From: Microcystis wesenbergii NRERC-220
Lineage (GTDB): Bacteria; Cyanobacteriota; Cyanobacteriia; Cyanobacteriales; Microcystaceae
Length of the DNA stretch: 64,000 nucleotides
NCBI RefSeq assembly: GCF_032027425.1
Contig: NZ_JAVSJA010000001.1
Span: 310,001 to 374,000, forward strand
Reading direction: 5' to 3'
This document shows positions 1 through 8,194 of this stretch, in pieces (the stretch's first letter is position 1; each line of letters opens with the position of its first letter). The notes below the pieces were generated by a model. The model worked only from the letters and a program-made list of their open reading frames with translations, made no database searches and had not been told where the DNA came from. The position numbers were made by a program, and so were the translations under genes.

Positions 1-1
1 C

Positions 2-582
2 AAGGATATTGTCACCTATCAGGATAGAATCGCGGTTAAAGAAAAAAACCGAAGATAAATTCTGGAATTAGAGCAGTTTAAGGGTTATTGTCAAGTATTT
101 GACCAATTTCTTTTCGGTACTGTTACTCAAAGTTTACTGCTTTTACACTGCTATCCTATCGAAAGATTTTTAGTCAACGGTAAACCTTACTTTAGAGGGA
201 ATCACGATATTAGCCTGAGAAAGTTTCAGGCTTATCTAGGCTTAGGGTATTCCTATCAGATTTCTGGGGATACCTCAGCAAAACAAGACAAGGTGAAAAA
301 GTCTTGGAAGGGTTCCGACTTAATGCGCTCTCACTTGTAGGCTCATGCACTGGTGACTATTTGCCCGAATAAACCCGCTAAAACCGAGATTATTGGTAAA
401 CTTAAGCATTCTTGGCTTAATCCCCGTATTTATCTCTATTACGAAACCGAAAACGGTCAAAGAATCGAGAAAAAGAAAGAATTACCCAGTTTTAAGGCAT
501 TAGGTAAGGATGGACTGTGTCGCTTGCTGTTTTACGAGACTAGGCTTTTGTATCAAGTTTTAACGGCTAATTTGGTAAAGTG
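2..582 (+). pseudogene. decayed gene of unknown function, interrupted by two in-frame stops
   Basis: One reading frame stays coding-like from the left edge of the window to a stop at 580-582, but it carries in-frame stops at 56-58 (taa) and 338-340 (tag). Between them the frame reads as a normal soluble protein (for example FKGYCQVFDQFLFGTVTQSL, then IERFLVNGKPYFRGNHDISL). After the second stop it continues as a 76-residue segment containing YLYYETENGQ and ending TANLVK. The 5' end lies outside the window. I do not recognise the family. The 3' end overlaps the convergent universal stress gene by about 30 bases. Decay is the simplest reading; stop-codon readthrough is unlikely but not excluded. 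Confidence 0.55.
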
Positions 583-1062
583 ATGATGTTGAACAATTAA
601 CACAGAACAGGGGGCATGATGGAGAACATAATTACTCACACTACCTAAGAATAACTCTCCTAGACCCGATCGCCCACGCCGACCGATGACAATTAAATCA
701 ATATTTTCCTCTCGCGCCACTTTACAGATAGTTTTGGCGGCATGACCGTAAATTTGCCGGTATTCTCCCTTTACACCCATTTCTACCGCCTGATTAGCTC
801 TTTTTTGCAACATTTCCACCCCTTTCTGCTCAAATTCTTCCCATTGTTGCCGCCAAAAATCGAGAGTGAGATCATTACCCTGGGCGGGGTAAATATCGGC
901 TAAATTGGGTGGAATCGGTAAAGGGCTATAATCTTCTTCAGGGGAAAGGACGTGCAGTAGTAGGAGGTTAGCTTCGTACTTACTGGCTAAGGATACAGCC
1001 TCCTTAAAAACACTATCCCCCATCTCGGACAAATCTATTGCTATCAAGATTTTTTGATACAT
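553..1062 (-). CDS. universal stress protein, single UspA domain
   Basis: This 169-residue protein is a single Usp domain. It starts with the usual beta strand (MYQKILIAIDLSE). It ends with the ATP-binding signature of the UspA family, seen as GRRGRSGLGELFLGSVSNYV (G-2x-G-9x-G-S). That motif places it with nucleotide-binding Usp proteins rather than the non-binding group. Such proteins are cytosolic and help cells survive stress; no specific partner can be read here. It is transcribed away from the exonuclease gene at 1081, with start codons only 18 bases apart, so promoter elements must lie inside the coding regions or be shared. Its 3' end overlaps the decayed gene to the left. Confidence 0.9.
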   Translation of the reverse strand: MYQKILIAIDLSEMGDSVFKEAVSLASKYEANLLLLHVLSPEEDYSPLPIPPNLADIYPAQGNDLTLDFWRQQWEEFEQKGVEMLQKRANQAVEMGVKGEYRQIYGHAAKTICKVAREENIDLIVIGRRGRSGLGELFLGSVSNYVLHHAPCSVLIVQHHHFTKLAVKT

Positions 1063-1080
1063 TTTTCAGCCTCTGCAACC

Positions 1081-1881
1081 ATGCCTTATTTAACGGAATC
1101 CGACGCTATTAGAAATGCGATCGATCACTTTTGTTATTTTCCCATTCTTTGGTTAGATACGGAAGTAGCTGATTACGATAGCAAGACTCCCCGTTTGTCT
1201 CTGATTCAAATTCTTGCTGATTCCACGTACCTAACGGGTGAGCGGGTGACAATTTTGGATGTTCTCGATCGACCCGATCTGACTAACTATTTTATCACTA
1301 AAATCATGCTGGTTGACTGGATAGAAAAGGTTTTTCACAATGCTAGTTATGATTGTAAATTTTTGGGCGGTAAGGGCAAAGTTAAAAAGATTACCTGTAC
1401 CCTAGAGTTAGCTAAAAAGGTTCCCTACTATATTGCTCCTTTACCCAATTATCAACTAAAAACCCTGGCTGAATGTCTTTGTCATTTTCCCCCTATTGAT
1501 CAGACTGAACAGGGGGGTAATTGGGGCAAAAGACCTTTAACGGCGGACCAGCTAGAATATGCACAAAAAGACCCCGTATATAGGGACCAAATCCATCATC
1601 GTCTTTTGCAGCTCTCCCATTTAATTACTCCTGATCCTGCCGGTGAGAATCTGGAAAGATTAACTAATCGTTATTGGGAAATTTACCAGCAATGGAAGCT
1701 TTTAGATCCAGAGATGGAACATCTCAAGGAACGTTTAAAGTCGGCAATTATCCAGCAAGAGGCTGCGGAGATTAACGGGTTTTCGGTCAGTTACCAAAAT
1801 CGCACCAACAAAAAAGTTAAACTGGCCGAATTAGCCTTGTCTATTTATCGGGACAGGATAGCCAAATATCTCTCTCCTTAA
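1081..1881 (+). CDS. RNase D-like 3'-5' exonuclease, probably frameshifted near its 3' end
   Basis: The protein has the three exonuclease motifs of the DEDD family: LWLDTEVA (motif I, D and E), HNASYDCKF (motif II) and YAQKDPVY (motif III, DEDDy type). This suggests 3'-5' trimming of RNA, as in RNase D. The start at 1081 (MPYLTESD) is preferred over an ATG at 1054, which would overlap the divergent stress gene. The frame closes after 266 residues at 1879-1881. The -1 frame then continues without interruption to a stop at 1992-1994, reading TNDFLKELGDLAQGLTIEE, which looks like a natural C-terminus. The junction sits in a TC-rich run (tatctctctcc), so a slippage frameshift is likely. Loss of the tail would spare all three catalytic motifs. 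Confidence 0.82.
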   Translation: MPYLTESDAIRNAIDHFCYFPILWLDTEVADYDSKTPRLSLIQILADSTYLTGERVTILDVLDRPDLTNYFITKIMLVDWIEKVFHNASYDCKFLGGKGKVKKITCTLELAKKVPYYIAPLPNYQLKTLAECLCHFPPIDQTEQGGNWGKRPLTADQLEYAQKDPVYRDQIHHRLLQLSHLITPDPAGENLERLTNRYWEIYQQWKLLDPEMEHLKERLKSAIIQQEAAEINGFSVSYQNRTNKKVKLAELALSIYRDRIAKYLSP

Positions 1882-2108
1882 CTAATGATTTTCTCAAAGA
1901 ATTAGGGGATTTAGCCCAAGGGTTAACCATCGAGGAAACTCCCAAAAAAATTAGTCAATTGACCATCAAACAAAATGAAGCTGACTTGACATGATTACAG
2001 CAGAATTAAGCAGATAGGAGATAGGAGTCAAGACCAAATTGGGTTATACTTGATATTTATGAGAAAGGCTGTAATAGCTAGAAAAAATTGCTTGCGGGGA
2101 TAATCTAA

Positions 2109-2963
2109 ATGACTGTAAAGATCGCTTATCTGGGGCCAGTGGGAACCTATTCAGAAACAGCCGCTTTAGCATTTGCTAATAGTTTACCACCCCAGCCTCA
2201 TCAATTAATACCCTATCCTAGCATTGCCCTAGCCCTGCGATCGGTTGTCCAAAATCAGGCCGATTTAGCAGTGGTCCCGGTGGAAAATTCCACCGAAGGA
2301 AGTGTGGTAATGACTCTTGATGCTTTATGGCAATTACCCGGGTTACAGATTCAACAAGAATTAGTTTTACCGATTTCCCATGCACTTCTATCTCCCAGAC
2401 AATCGCTAACAGAAATTAAAACCGTTTATTCCCATCCCCAAGCTTTAGCTCAATGTCAAAAATGGCTAGAAAATAATTTACCTAACGTGCCGATTATTCC
2501 CACTAATTCTACCACAGAAGCGATTCAAATTCTCGATCGAGAGGCCAATTCGGCCGCTATTGCTTCCCCCCGGGCAGCAAAACTCTATAATGTACCAATA
2601 TTAATACAACCAATTAATGATTATCCCGATAATTGTACCCGTTTTTGGGTAATGGCTTTAACTTCCCATCGCCAAGGTGAGCGAATGTCCCTCGCTTTTC
2701 AAGTTTTAGATCAACCCGGTGCTTTAGTCAAACCTTTAGAAGTTTTTGCCAAACGTCAGCTTAATTTATCTCGGATCGAATCGCGACCAACTAAACGATC
2801 TTTAGGAGAATACATATTTTTTATCGATCTAGAAATTAATCCAGATCAACAGCATTTAATCGCAGAAACTTTAGAAGAATTAACCAATTATACCGATGCG
2901 ATCGATGTTCTTGGTGCTTATCAGGTGGTTAATTTGCCTGTAGAAAGTTTAGAGGAATTATAA
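2109..2963 (+). CDS. pheA: prephenate dehydratase
   Basis: It converts prephenate to phenylpyruvate in phenylalanine synthesis, in the cytosol. The 284-residue length fits the monofunctional PheA family. The N-terminal catalytic domain opens with IAYLGPVGTYSE and contains the substrate-loop motif VENSTEGSV and the catalytic Thr in DNCTRFWVM. The C-terminal ACT domain carries ESRPTK, the signature tied to phenylalanine feedback binding in this family, so allosteric inhibition is expected. There is no chorismate mutase domain, unlike the enterobacterial fusion. Neighbours give no pathway operon; the next gene is convergent. Confidence 0.95.
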   Translation: MTVKIAYLGPVGTYSETAALAFANSLPPQPHQLIPYPSIALALRSVVQNQADLAVVPVENSTEGSVVMTLDALWQLPGLQIQQELVLPISHALLSPRQSLTEIKTVYSHPQALAQCQKWLENNLPNVPIIPTNSTTEAIQILDREANSAAIASPRAAKLYNVPILIQPINDYPDNCTRFWVMALTSHRQGERMSLAFQVLDQPGALVKPLEVFAKRQLNLSRIESRPTKRSLGEYIFFIDLEINPDQQHLIAETLEELTNYTDAIDVLGAYQVVNLPVESLEEL

Positions 2964-3004
2964 ACTAAGTTGCCCAGAAATTACAGTAGTTAAATAGAGA
3001 TATT

Positions 3005-4930
3005 TTAGCTTTTAAGAGAGGGAAGAATCGGCAAAGATGAGTTTTCCTCTGGGGTAGAATCAAGCTTTTTTTCCCCCACTAGAGGAAGAATAATTTCCAC
3101 AGTTGTTCCTAAACCTTGACCTTGACTAGAGATAGTAATATCTCCCTCCATCATTTTCATCAAATTCTTAGAAATAGCTAATCCCAAACCCGTACCGCTA
3201 AATTTTCTGGTTGTGGAACCATCAATCATCACAAAAGGTCGGAATAATTTTGATTGCTGCCGGGGGTCTATACCGATTCCTGTATCGATTATAGTCATAA
3301 TAGCCTGTGGATGTTCTAGGTGAGTTATCAAAGAAATTGTGCCTCTATCAGTAAATTTAATTGAGTTAGAAATAACATTCAAAATTACCTGTTTTAATTT
3401 AGTGGGATCAGCATAAACTATCGGATTTTCTGGACACAAAAGTAGATTGAATTTTAAGCGCTTACGTTGCAGCGATGCTGTTTGTAAATTAATAACTTCA
3501 TTGATAATTTGGTGTAAATCTACTGGTTCAGGATTAACGGAAAGTTTGCCCGCTTCTATTTTAGCAATACTGAGAATATCATCAATAATTCCTAAAAGAT
3601 GTACGGCGGCATTATCCGCTTGTTGCAGATATTCTTTTTCCTCCTCCTCACTATTACAAAATCCATCCATAACGCAACGAATTGAGCCAATAATACCATT
3701 AAGAGGGGTGCGTAATTCGTGGGAAGTATTCGCCAAAAATTGGTTTTTTAATTGATTAGCATTTTCTGCTTCTTGCCAACTCTTAACTATTTCCTCTCCC
3801 CAAAGGCGTAAACGTTCGAGCATTTCCTCTAAGGCCGAGGCTAACTGATTAATTTCTCGAATATTAAAGTTTTGAAGTCCAATCTTTTGCGAAGGAATTT
3901 TATGAATATTTAAGGCATAATCTCGCAGTTTTTCTAAAGGTCTAGCTAAATCCCTGGCAATCAGTACAATAGCTACTAAATAAGCTAATAATAAACCAGA
4001 AATCAGATAAAAAATTGCCTCCCAAATTTGTTGTAGAGGAGCGAGAGCTTGAGGGAGGGGACTAATGGCTAAAACTACCCATTGTTGGGACGATTCTCCC
4101 GTAACTGGACTGGGGAGGGAACTATAACCAGCGACTAATTCTTTGCCATCTTTCTCGAAAGAAAATAAATGCAAGAAATTTTGTTTTCCTCGGATAGCAT
4201 TACTGATAATACTATTTAAGCGTTCAGCATCAGCTTCTTGACTGATATGCTTACCAATGCGATGAAAATAGGGATGAGCGAGAATAATGCCATTTTCAGA
4301 AATAACCACGGGATAACCTGACAAAGAACCGGGTAAAACCTTCTCACCGTAAAGTAGAGAAGTTTGCAGAATCAGACTAGATTGTAATTGTCCTTGATTA
4401 TCGTAGATGGGAACGGCAAAAACTAATTCTAATTGACGATTATTATTGAGAGATTTAATTAGAAATTTTCGGGGTAAACTTCTAACTAAAATATTTTCGA
4501 TATTACCAGCAAAGCTAGTCCGTTTTTCTGCCCATCTTTCTAGAGGCAAAACTTTGATCATTTCTGGTTCACAGGCTCGATTTAATAAAGATTTCTTGGT
4601 CTTAATATCAATTAATTCCACACAGTTAATCTGATTAGGAAGCGGCGCGGTGAATTGTTGTAAAAAAGCTTCTTTTTCGGCTAAGTTTCCCTGTTTTAAA
4701 ACCAGACTTTCGCCAGCAGTGATAAGATTGGCCTGCAAAAGTTGAATTGATTGCTCAATATTATCTGCCTTTCTGATGGCACTTTCGGTAAGATTTTGAC
4801 GGGCCGTTTCCAAAAAAGCTGATCGCGCCTTACGATAGGTGACATAAACTCCCATTAGTAGTACAGGTACACTGACTAGGAGTAGGCGAGAGAGCAGAAT
4901 ACGACGAAAGGAGGATTGACCGATAGGCAT
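3005..4930 (-). CDS. membrane-bound sensor histidine kinase with extracytoplasmic Cache-like sensor
   Basis: This 641-residue kinase has a first membrane segment at about residues 11-30 and a second at about 305-325. The roughly 270 residues between them resemble a double Cache-type ligand-binding region. A HAMP-like linker follows (about 325-380). The kinase core has the H-box NTSHELRTPLNG (His404), the N-box around VISNSIKFT (about 520), the G1 box DTGIGI (about 549) and the G2 box GTGLGLAISKNL (about 579). No receiver domain is fused and no response regulator gene is adjacent, so its partner must lie elsewhere. The ligand cannot be told from sequence. The start at 4930 leaves a short basic leader before the first membrane helix. 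Confidence 0.88.
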   Translation of the reverse strand: MPIGQSSFRRILLSRLLLVSVPVLLMGVYVTYRKARSAFLETARQNLTESAIRKADNIEQSIQLLQANLITAGESLVLKQGNLAEKEAFLQQFTAPLPNQINCVELIDIKTKKSLLNRACEPEMIKVLPLERWAEKRTSFAGNIENILVRSLPRKFLIKSLNNNRQLELVFAVPIYDNQGQLQSSLILQTSLLYGEKVLPGSLSGYPVVISENGIILAHPYFHRIGKHISQEADAERLNSIISNAIRGKQNFLHLFSFEKDGKELVAGYSSLPSPVTGESSQQWVVLAISPLPQALAPLQQIWEAIFYLISGLLLAYLVAIVLIARDLARPLEKLRDYALNIHKIPSQKIGLQNFNIREINQLASALEEMLERLRLWGEEIVKSWQEAENANQLKNQFLANTSHELRTPLNGIIGSIRCVMDGFCNSEEEEKEYLQQADNAAVHLLGIIDDILSIAKIEAGKLSVNPEPVDLHQIINEVINLQTASLQRKRLKFNLLLCPENPIVYADPTKLKQVILNVISNSIKFTDRGTISLITHLEHPQAIMTIIDTGIGIDPRQQSKLFRPFVMIDGSTTRKFSGTGLGLAISKNLMKMMEGDITISSQGQGLGTTVEIILPLVGEKKLDSTPEENSSLPILPSLKS

Positions 4931-5021
4931 AGGCGGAAATTGGTTTGATTCTTGCTATCAAACTCCAGACTATACTAGCCTATTAACCAATCGGACCGGG
5001 TGATATCCCCGAGCATTTGCC

Positions 5022-5702
5022 ATGAATCGTCCTCACACCACCGTTATTTTAGCCATGAGTGCCGATGGTAAAATTGCCGACGCCTACCAGTCGGCGGCCA
5101 GGTTTGCCTCTGCTACCGATAAAATGCGTCTAGAACAACATTTATCCCCCATGGATGCCGCTTTATTCGGTGCTAACACCCTGCGCGCTTATCACACCAG
5201 TCTTCCTATCCGTCATGGCGATTTTCTCGCATACCGTCAACAACGGGGATTATCTCCGCAGCCGATACAGATCGTTTGTTCTTATTCAGGGCAGCTTGAT
5301 CCCCAGATGAAATTTTTTCAGCAGCCTTTCCCGCGCTGGTTAATCACGGCAGCGGAAAAAGTGGCGGCATGGGAAAATCGGGGTTTATTTGAGCTTGTCT
5401 TAGTCTGCGGTGATTGGAAGGCTATTTTTAGTCAATTTACGGTTTTAGGTATTAAAAAGCTGGCGATTCTGGGAGGAGGTGAATTAATTGCCTCTCTTTT
5501 AGCTGAAGATTTAATCGATGAAATCTACCTAACCATTTGTCCGTTGCTGTTAGGAGGCAATAAAGCGGCAACTCCCCTGGGGGGAACTGGATTTATGGCT
5601 GATTCTGCCAGAAAATTACAACTTTTGAGCGTGGAAACCGTACAAGAAGAAATTTTCTTACATTATTCCCTTGAACGAGATTCCCACAAATCTCAAAACT
5701 AG
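5022..5702 (+). CDS. RibD C-terminal-type (dihydrofolate reductase-like) reductase
   Basis: The 226-residue protein matches the stand-alone RibD_C fold. It opens with TTVILAMSADGKIAD, the N-terminal strand and conserved D-G-K-I-A motif. Further in are PMDAALFGANTLRAYHTSLP and the NADPH-site glycines in LAILGGGELIASLLAEDLIDE. It ends with YLTICPLLLGGN. RibD_C proteins reduce the ribosyl side chain of the riboflavin precursor using NADPH. Stand-alone paralogues are common in cyanobacteria, and this one lacks the deaminase domain, so a role in flavin synthesis is likely but not certain. It is divergent from the histidine kinase gene. Confidence 0.8.
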   Translation: MNRPHTTVILAMSADGKIADAYQSAARFASATDKMRLEQHLSPMDAALFGANTLRAYHTSLPIRHGDFLAYRQQRGLSPQPIQIVCSYSGQLDPQMKFFQQPFPRWLITAAEKVAAWENRGLFELVLVCGDWKAIFSQFTVLGIKKLAILGGGELIASLLAEDLIDEIYLTICPLLLGGNKAATPLGGTGFMADSARKLQLLSVETVQEEIFLHYSLERDSHKSQN

Positions 5703-5713
5703 ATTACCTTAAA

Positions 5714-5921
5714 TAGGGTCTGCTGAAAAAGTTTGTTGGTGGGGGCAGGGTGTGGGGTGTAGGGTGTAGGGTGTAGGGTTTTACTGATTTTGAGGTACTC
5801 AGTTACCTAATTTTCAGGGAAAAAGTCCCGGAATTTTACCCCTAATCACTCCCAGTCCGGTACTTTTTGATTGACAAAAAGTCTAAAAGTCTTACCCAAC
5901 AAGGGTTTTAGATTTATTCAG
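5714..5921 (-). repeat. about 210-bp interspersed repeat, copy 1
   Basis: This block recurs in inverted orientation at 19612-19824 and 60680-60891. Shared parts are a core around cctaattttcagggaaaaag, a run of gggtgtagggtgtagggt, and an end reading ttttagatttattcag. No long terminal inverted repeats or target duplications stand out. The copy runs into the 5' end of an open frame continuing to 7148, so the first residues of that frame would be repeat-derived. Confidence 0.8.
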
Positions 5922-5957
5922 CAAACCTTAAATAAAAAGGTTGACTTATCTTGTCCC

Positions 5958-7148
5958 ATGGTAGAACAGCTTAAACCCCAATATTCTGTCGCTTGGATTG
6001 ATAAAATGAGTGAGATTCCCCAACAAAAATGGGATGCTCTCGCTCAACCCCTAACTACTCCCTTTCTCGAGTGGGAATGGTTACATAATATCGAAACTTC
6101 CGGCAGCGCCACGGGACGCACCGGGTGGCAACCTGCTCATCTAACCGTTTGGCGCGGTGCTGAGTTAATTGCCGCCGCTCCTTTGTATATTAAAAGTCAT
6201 AGTTACGGTGAATTTGTCTTTGACCACCAATGGGCAGATCTTTCCCATCGTTTGGGGATTAGATACTATCCGAAACTGTTAGGAATGACCCCTTTTACTC
6301 CGGCGGTGGGTTATCGTTTTTTAATTGCTCCGGGGGAAAATGAACTGGAGATTACTGCTTTAATGATAGCGGCAATTGATCATTTTTGTGATCAAAATAA
6401 TCTGTCGGGTTGTCATTTTCTTTTTGTGGATCCCCAATGGCGAATTTTAATGGAAAATTTTGGCTTTACTCCCTGGTTACACCATAGTTATATCTGGAAT
6501 AACAAAGGTTTTCAAAGTTTTGAAGATTATCTGACGGTTTTTAATGCTAATCAACGCCGCAATATTAAACGGGAACGGAAAGCGGTGACTAATGCGGGGT
6601 TAACTATTAAAACTCTGGCCGCCGAAGAAATTCCCCATCATTTGTTCCCGTTAATTTATCGGTTTTATAGCAGTACCTGTGATAAATTTTACTGGGGAAG
6701 TAAATACCTGACACAGAAATTTTTTGAACAATTATATCCGAATTATCGTCAGCGAGTGGTTTTGATTACTGCCTACCAAAATGAAAAAGATACTAAACCG
6801 GTGGGTTTATCTTTTTGTATTCGCAAAGATACTAATCTTTATGGTCGTTACTGGGGCAGTTTTCAGGAGTACGACTGTTTACATTTTGAAGCTTGTTACT
6901 ATCAACCGATCGATTGGGCAATTAGTCAAGGTATTACCATGTTTGACCCCGGTGCGGGAGGACAACATAAAAAAAGACGGGGTTTTCCTGCCACTGCTAA
7001 TCATAGTTTACACCGTTTTTATCATGGCAAAATGACTCAAATTATCCGCAACTATATCCAGGAAATTAATCAAATGGAACAGGAAGAAATTGAGGCAATC
7101 AATCAAGATTTACCCTTTTCTAAGAGAGAAATTGAGTTTAACGAGTAA
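5958..7148 (+). CDS. FemAB-like acyltransferase-fold protein (peptidogalycan biosynthesis/recognition family)
   Basis: The protein resembles the FemAB_like family (GNAT fold; PF04339 type). The best markers are the C-terminal stretch TMFDPGAGGQHKKRRGFPAT and, in the middle, NANQRRNIKRERKAV. The family is annotated as linked to peptidoglycan or cell-surface biosynthesis, but its substrate is not established. The frame is open upstream to a TTG at 5871. That section lies in an interspersed repeat, so ATG 5958 (MVEQLKPQ) is the better start, giving 396 residues. It has no evident operon partner. Confidence 0.78.
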   Translation: MVEQLKPQYSVAWIDKMSEIPQQKWDALAQPLTTPFLEWEWLHNIETSGSATGRTGWQPAHLTVWRGAELIAAAPLYIKSHSYGEFVFDHQWADLSHRLGIRYYPKLLGMTPFTPAVGYRFLIAPGENELEITALMIAAIDHFCDQNNLSGCHFLFVDPQWRILMENFGFTPWLHHSYIWNNKGFQSFEDYLTVFNANQRRNIKRERKAVTNAGLTIKTLAAEEIPHHLFPLIYRFYSSTCDKFYWGSKYLTQKFFEQLYPNYRQRVVLITAYQNEKDTKPVGLSFCIRKDTNLYGRYWGSFQEYDCLHFEACYYQPIDWAISQGITMFDPGAGGQHKKRRGFPATANHSLHRFYHGKMTQIIRNYIQEINQMEQEEIEAINQDLPFSKREIEFNE

Positions 7149-7477
7149 TTTAGATAGGGTTTGTCCCTGGGTGCCTCTCATTTTTGTAAATCTACTGAGT
7201 TGGGATTTTTAAAGGGAAACTATCTTCTAAAATTGGTCATTACTTCCGATTTTATCACTCAATCCTAGGGTTGATTCATGGTAGGGTTGATTCATGAATC
7301 AACCCTACCCGTTGGGGACGCAAGCGCCGTCCCCAAACCCCGGAGCGCATTAGTTTTTCGGTGGGATGCTTACAGGCAGCTGCTGATATATTTGTAATAA
7401 TTTAAGAGTCACTGATAATTGCTAATTGTCCGTATTTCTGCAAATGCGAGATGGAGCCATTGTCTCTATTAGTGCAA
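7149..7477. other. gene-free stretch with a perfect palindrome and a hairpin
   Basis: No coding frame is convincing here. At 7281-7308 lies a perfect 28-base palindrome with arm GTAGGGTTGATTCA; an identical copy is at 41421-41448. A partial direct copy of one arm precedes it (7266-7280). Right after it, TTGGGGACG (7312-7320) can pair with CGTCCCCAA (7328-7336) around a 7-base loop. No T-run follows, so it is not a standard terminator. Confidence 0.7.
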
Positions 7478-8062
7478 TCAACTATGAATACGAGGTTCCG
7501 GGTGCAGAGTAGTGAGAATTTCACTTTCGATCGCCCCTAGGGTTGCTAAACGTTGCTCGATCACTGTCCGTTCAAAATAATCCGCTGCTAATAGCCAATA
7601 AATACCATAATGACGGGCTTCGGAAGCCATTAAACCGCGATAAAATTGAGCTAATTGAGGATCGGGACAATATTCTCCCAATAAACCTAATCTTTCGTGG
7701 GAACGCGCCTCAATTAAAGCTGATATTAACAGAGAATCCAAAAGGCGATCGGGTTCTTGGTGACGAATCTGGGCCTTTAATTTAGCACCATAGGGGGGAG
7801 AATTCAAGGGAGCGAGGGGAATTCCCCATTTATCTAACCATTGATTGACCTGTTCAAAATGTTCTAATTCCTCTTGGGCGATCGCTGTTAATTTCCGCAC
7901 GAGGGAAGCGTAGGAAGGATAACGAAACATGAGATTTAAGGCCACTCCTGCCGCTTTTCGCTCACAATGGGAATGATCGAGCAGAATAATCTCTAAATTA
8001 TTAATTGCCTGTTCTATCCAATCCTCAGAGGTGGCACTGACTAATAAATTAATCTTTCCCAT
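7478..8062 (-). CDS. miaE: tRNA-(ms2io6A)-hydroxylase
   Basis: MiaE hydroxylates the isopentenyl group of the hypermodified adenosine at tRNA position 37. The 194-residue protein shows the diiron helix-bundle ligands of the family: HSHCERKAAG, EELEHFEQVNQWL, EARSHERLGLL and EARHYGIYWL. The frame is open to a TTG at 8077. ATG 8062 (MGKINLLVSA) is the more likely start. Oxygen and reducing power are needed by the family, which fits an oxygenic phototroph. It is divergent from glyS, with about 130 bases between the two genes. Confidence 0.9.
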   Translation of the reverse strand: MGKINLLVSATSEDWIEQAINNLEIILLDHSHCERKAAGVALNLMFRYPSYASLVRKLTAIAQEELEHFEQVNQWLDKWGIPLAPLNSPPYGAKLKAQIRHQEPDRLLDSLLISALIEARSHERLGLLGEYCPDPQLAQFYRGLMASEARHYGIYWLLAADYFERTVIEQRLATLGAIESEILTTLHPEPRIHS

Positions 8063-8194
8063 CGTCGCTGATTCCAATGTGCTGCATCTTTTACCCTAAC
8101 CCAAAAAGTCGAACAACACCAGTCAAAAACTAAGGACACGGCTTCTGTGATAGCCTAGATGATTGGTGAAGCATAAACACGGCCAATCAATCAG

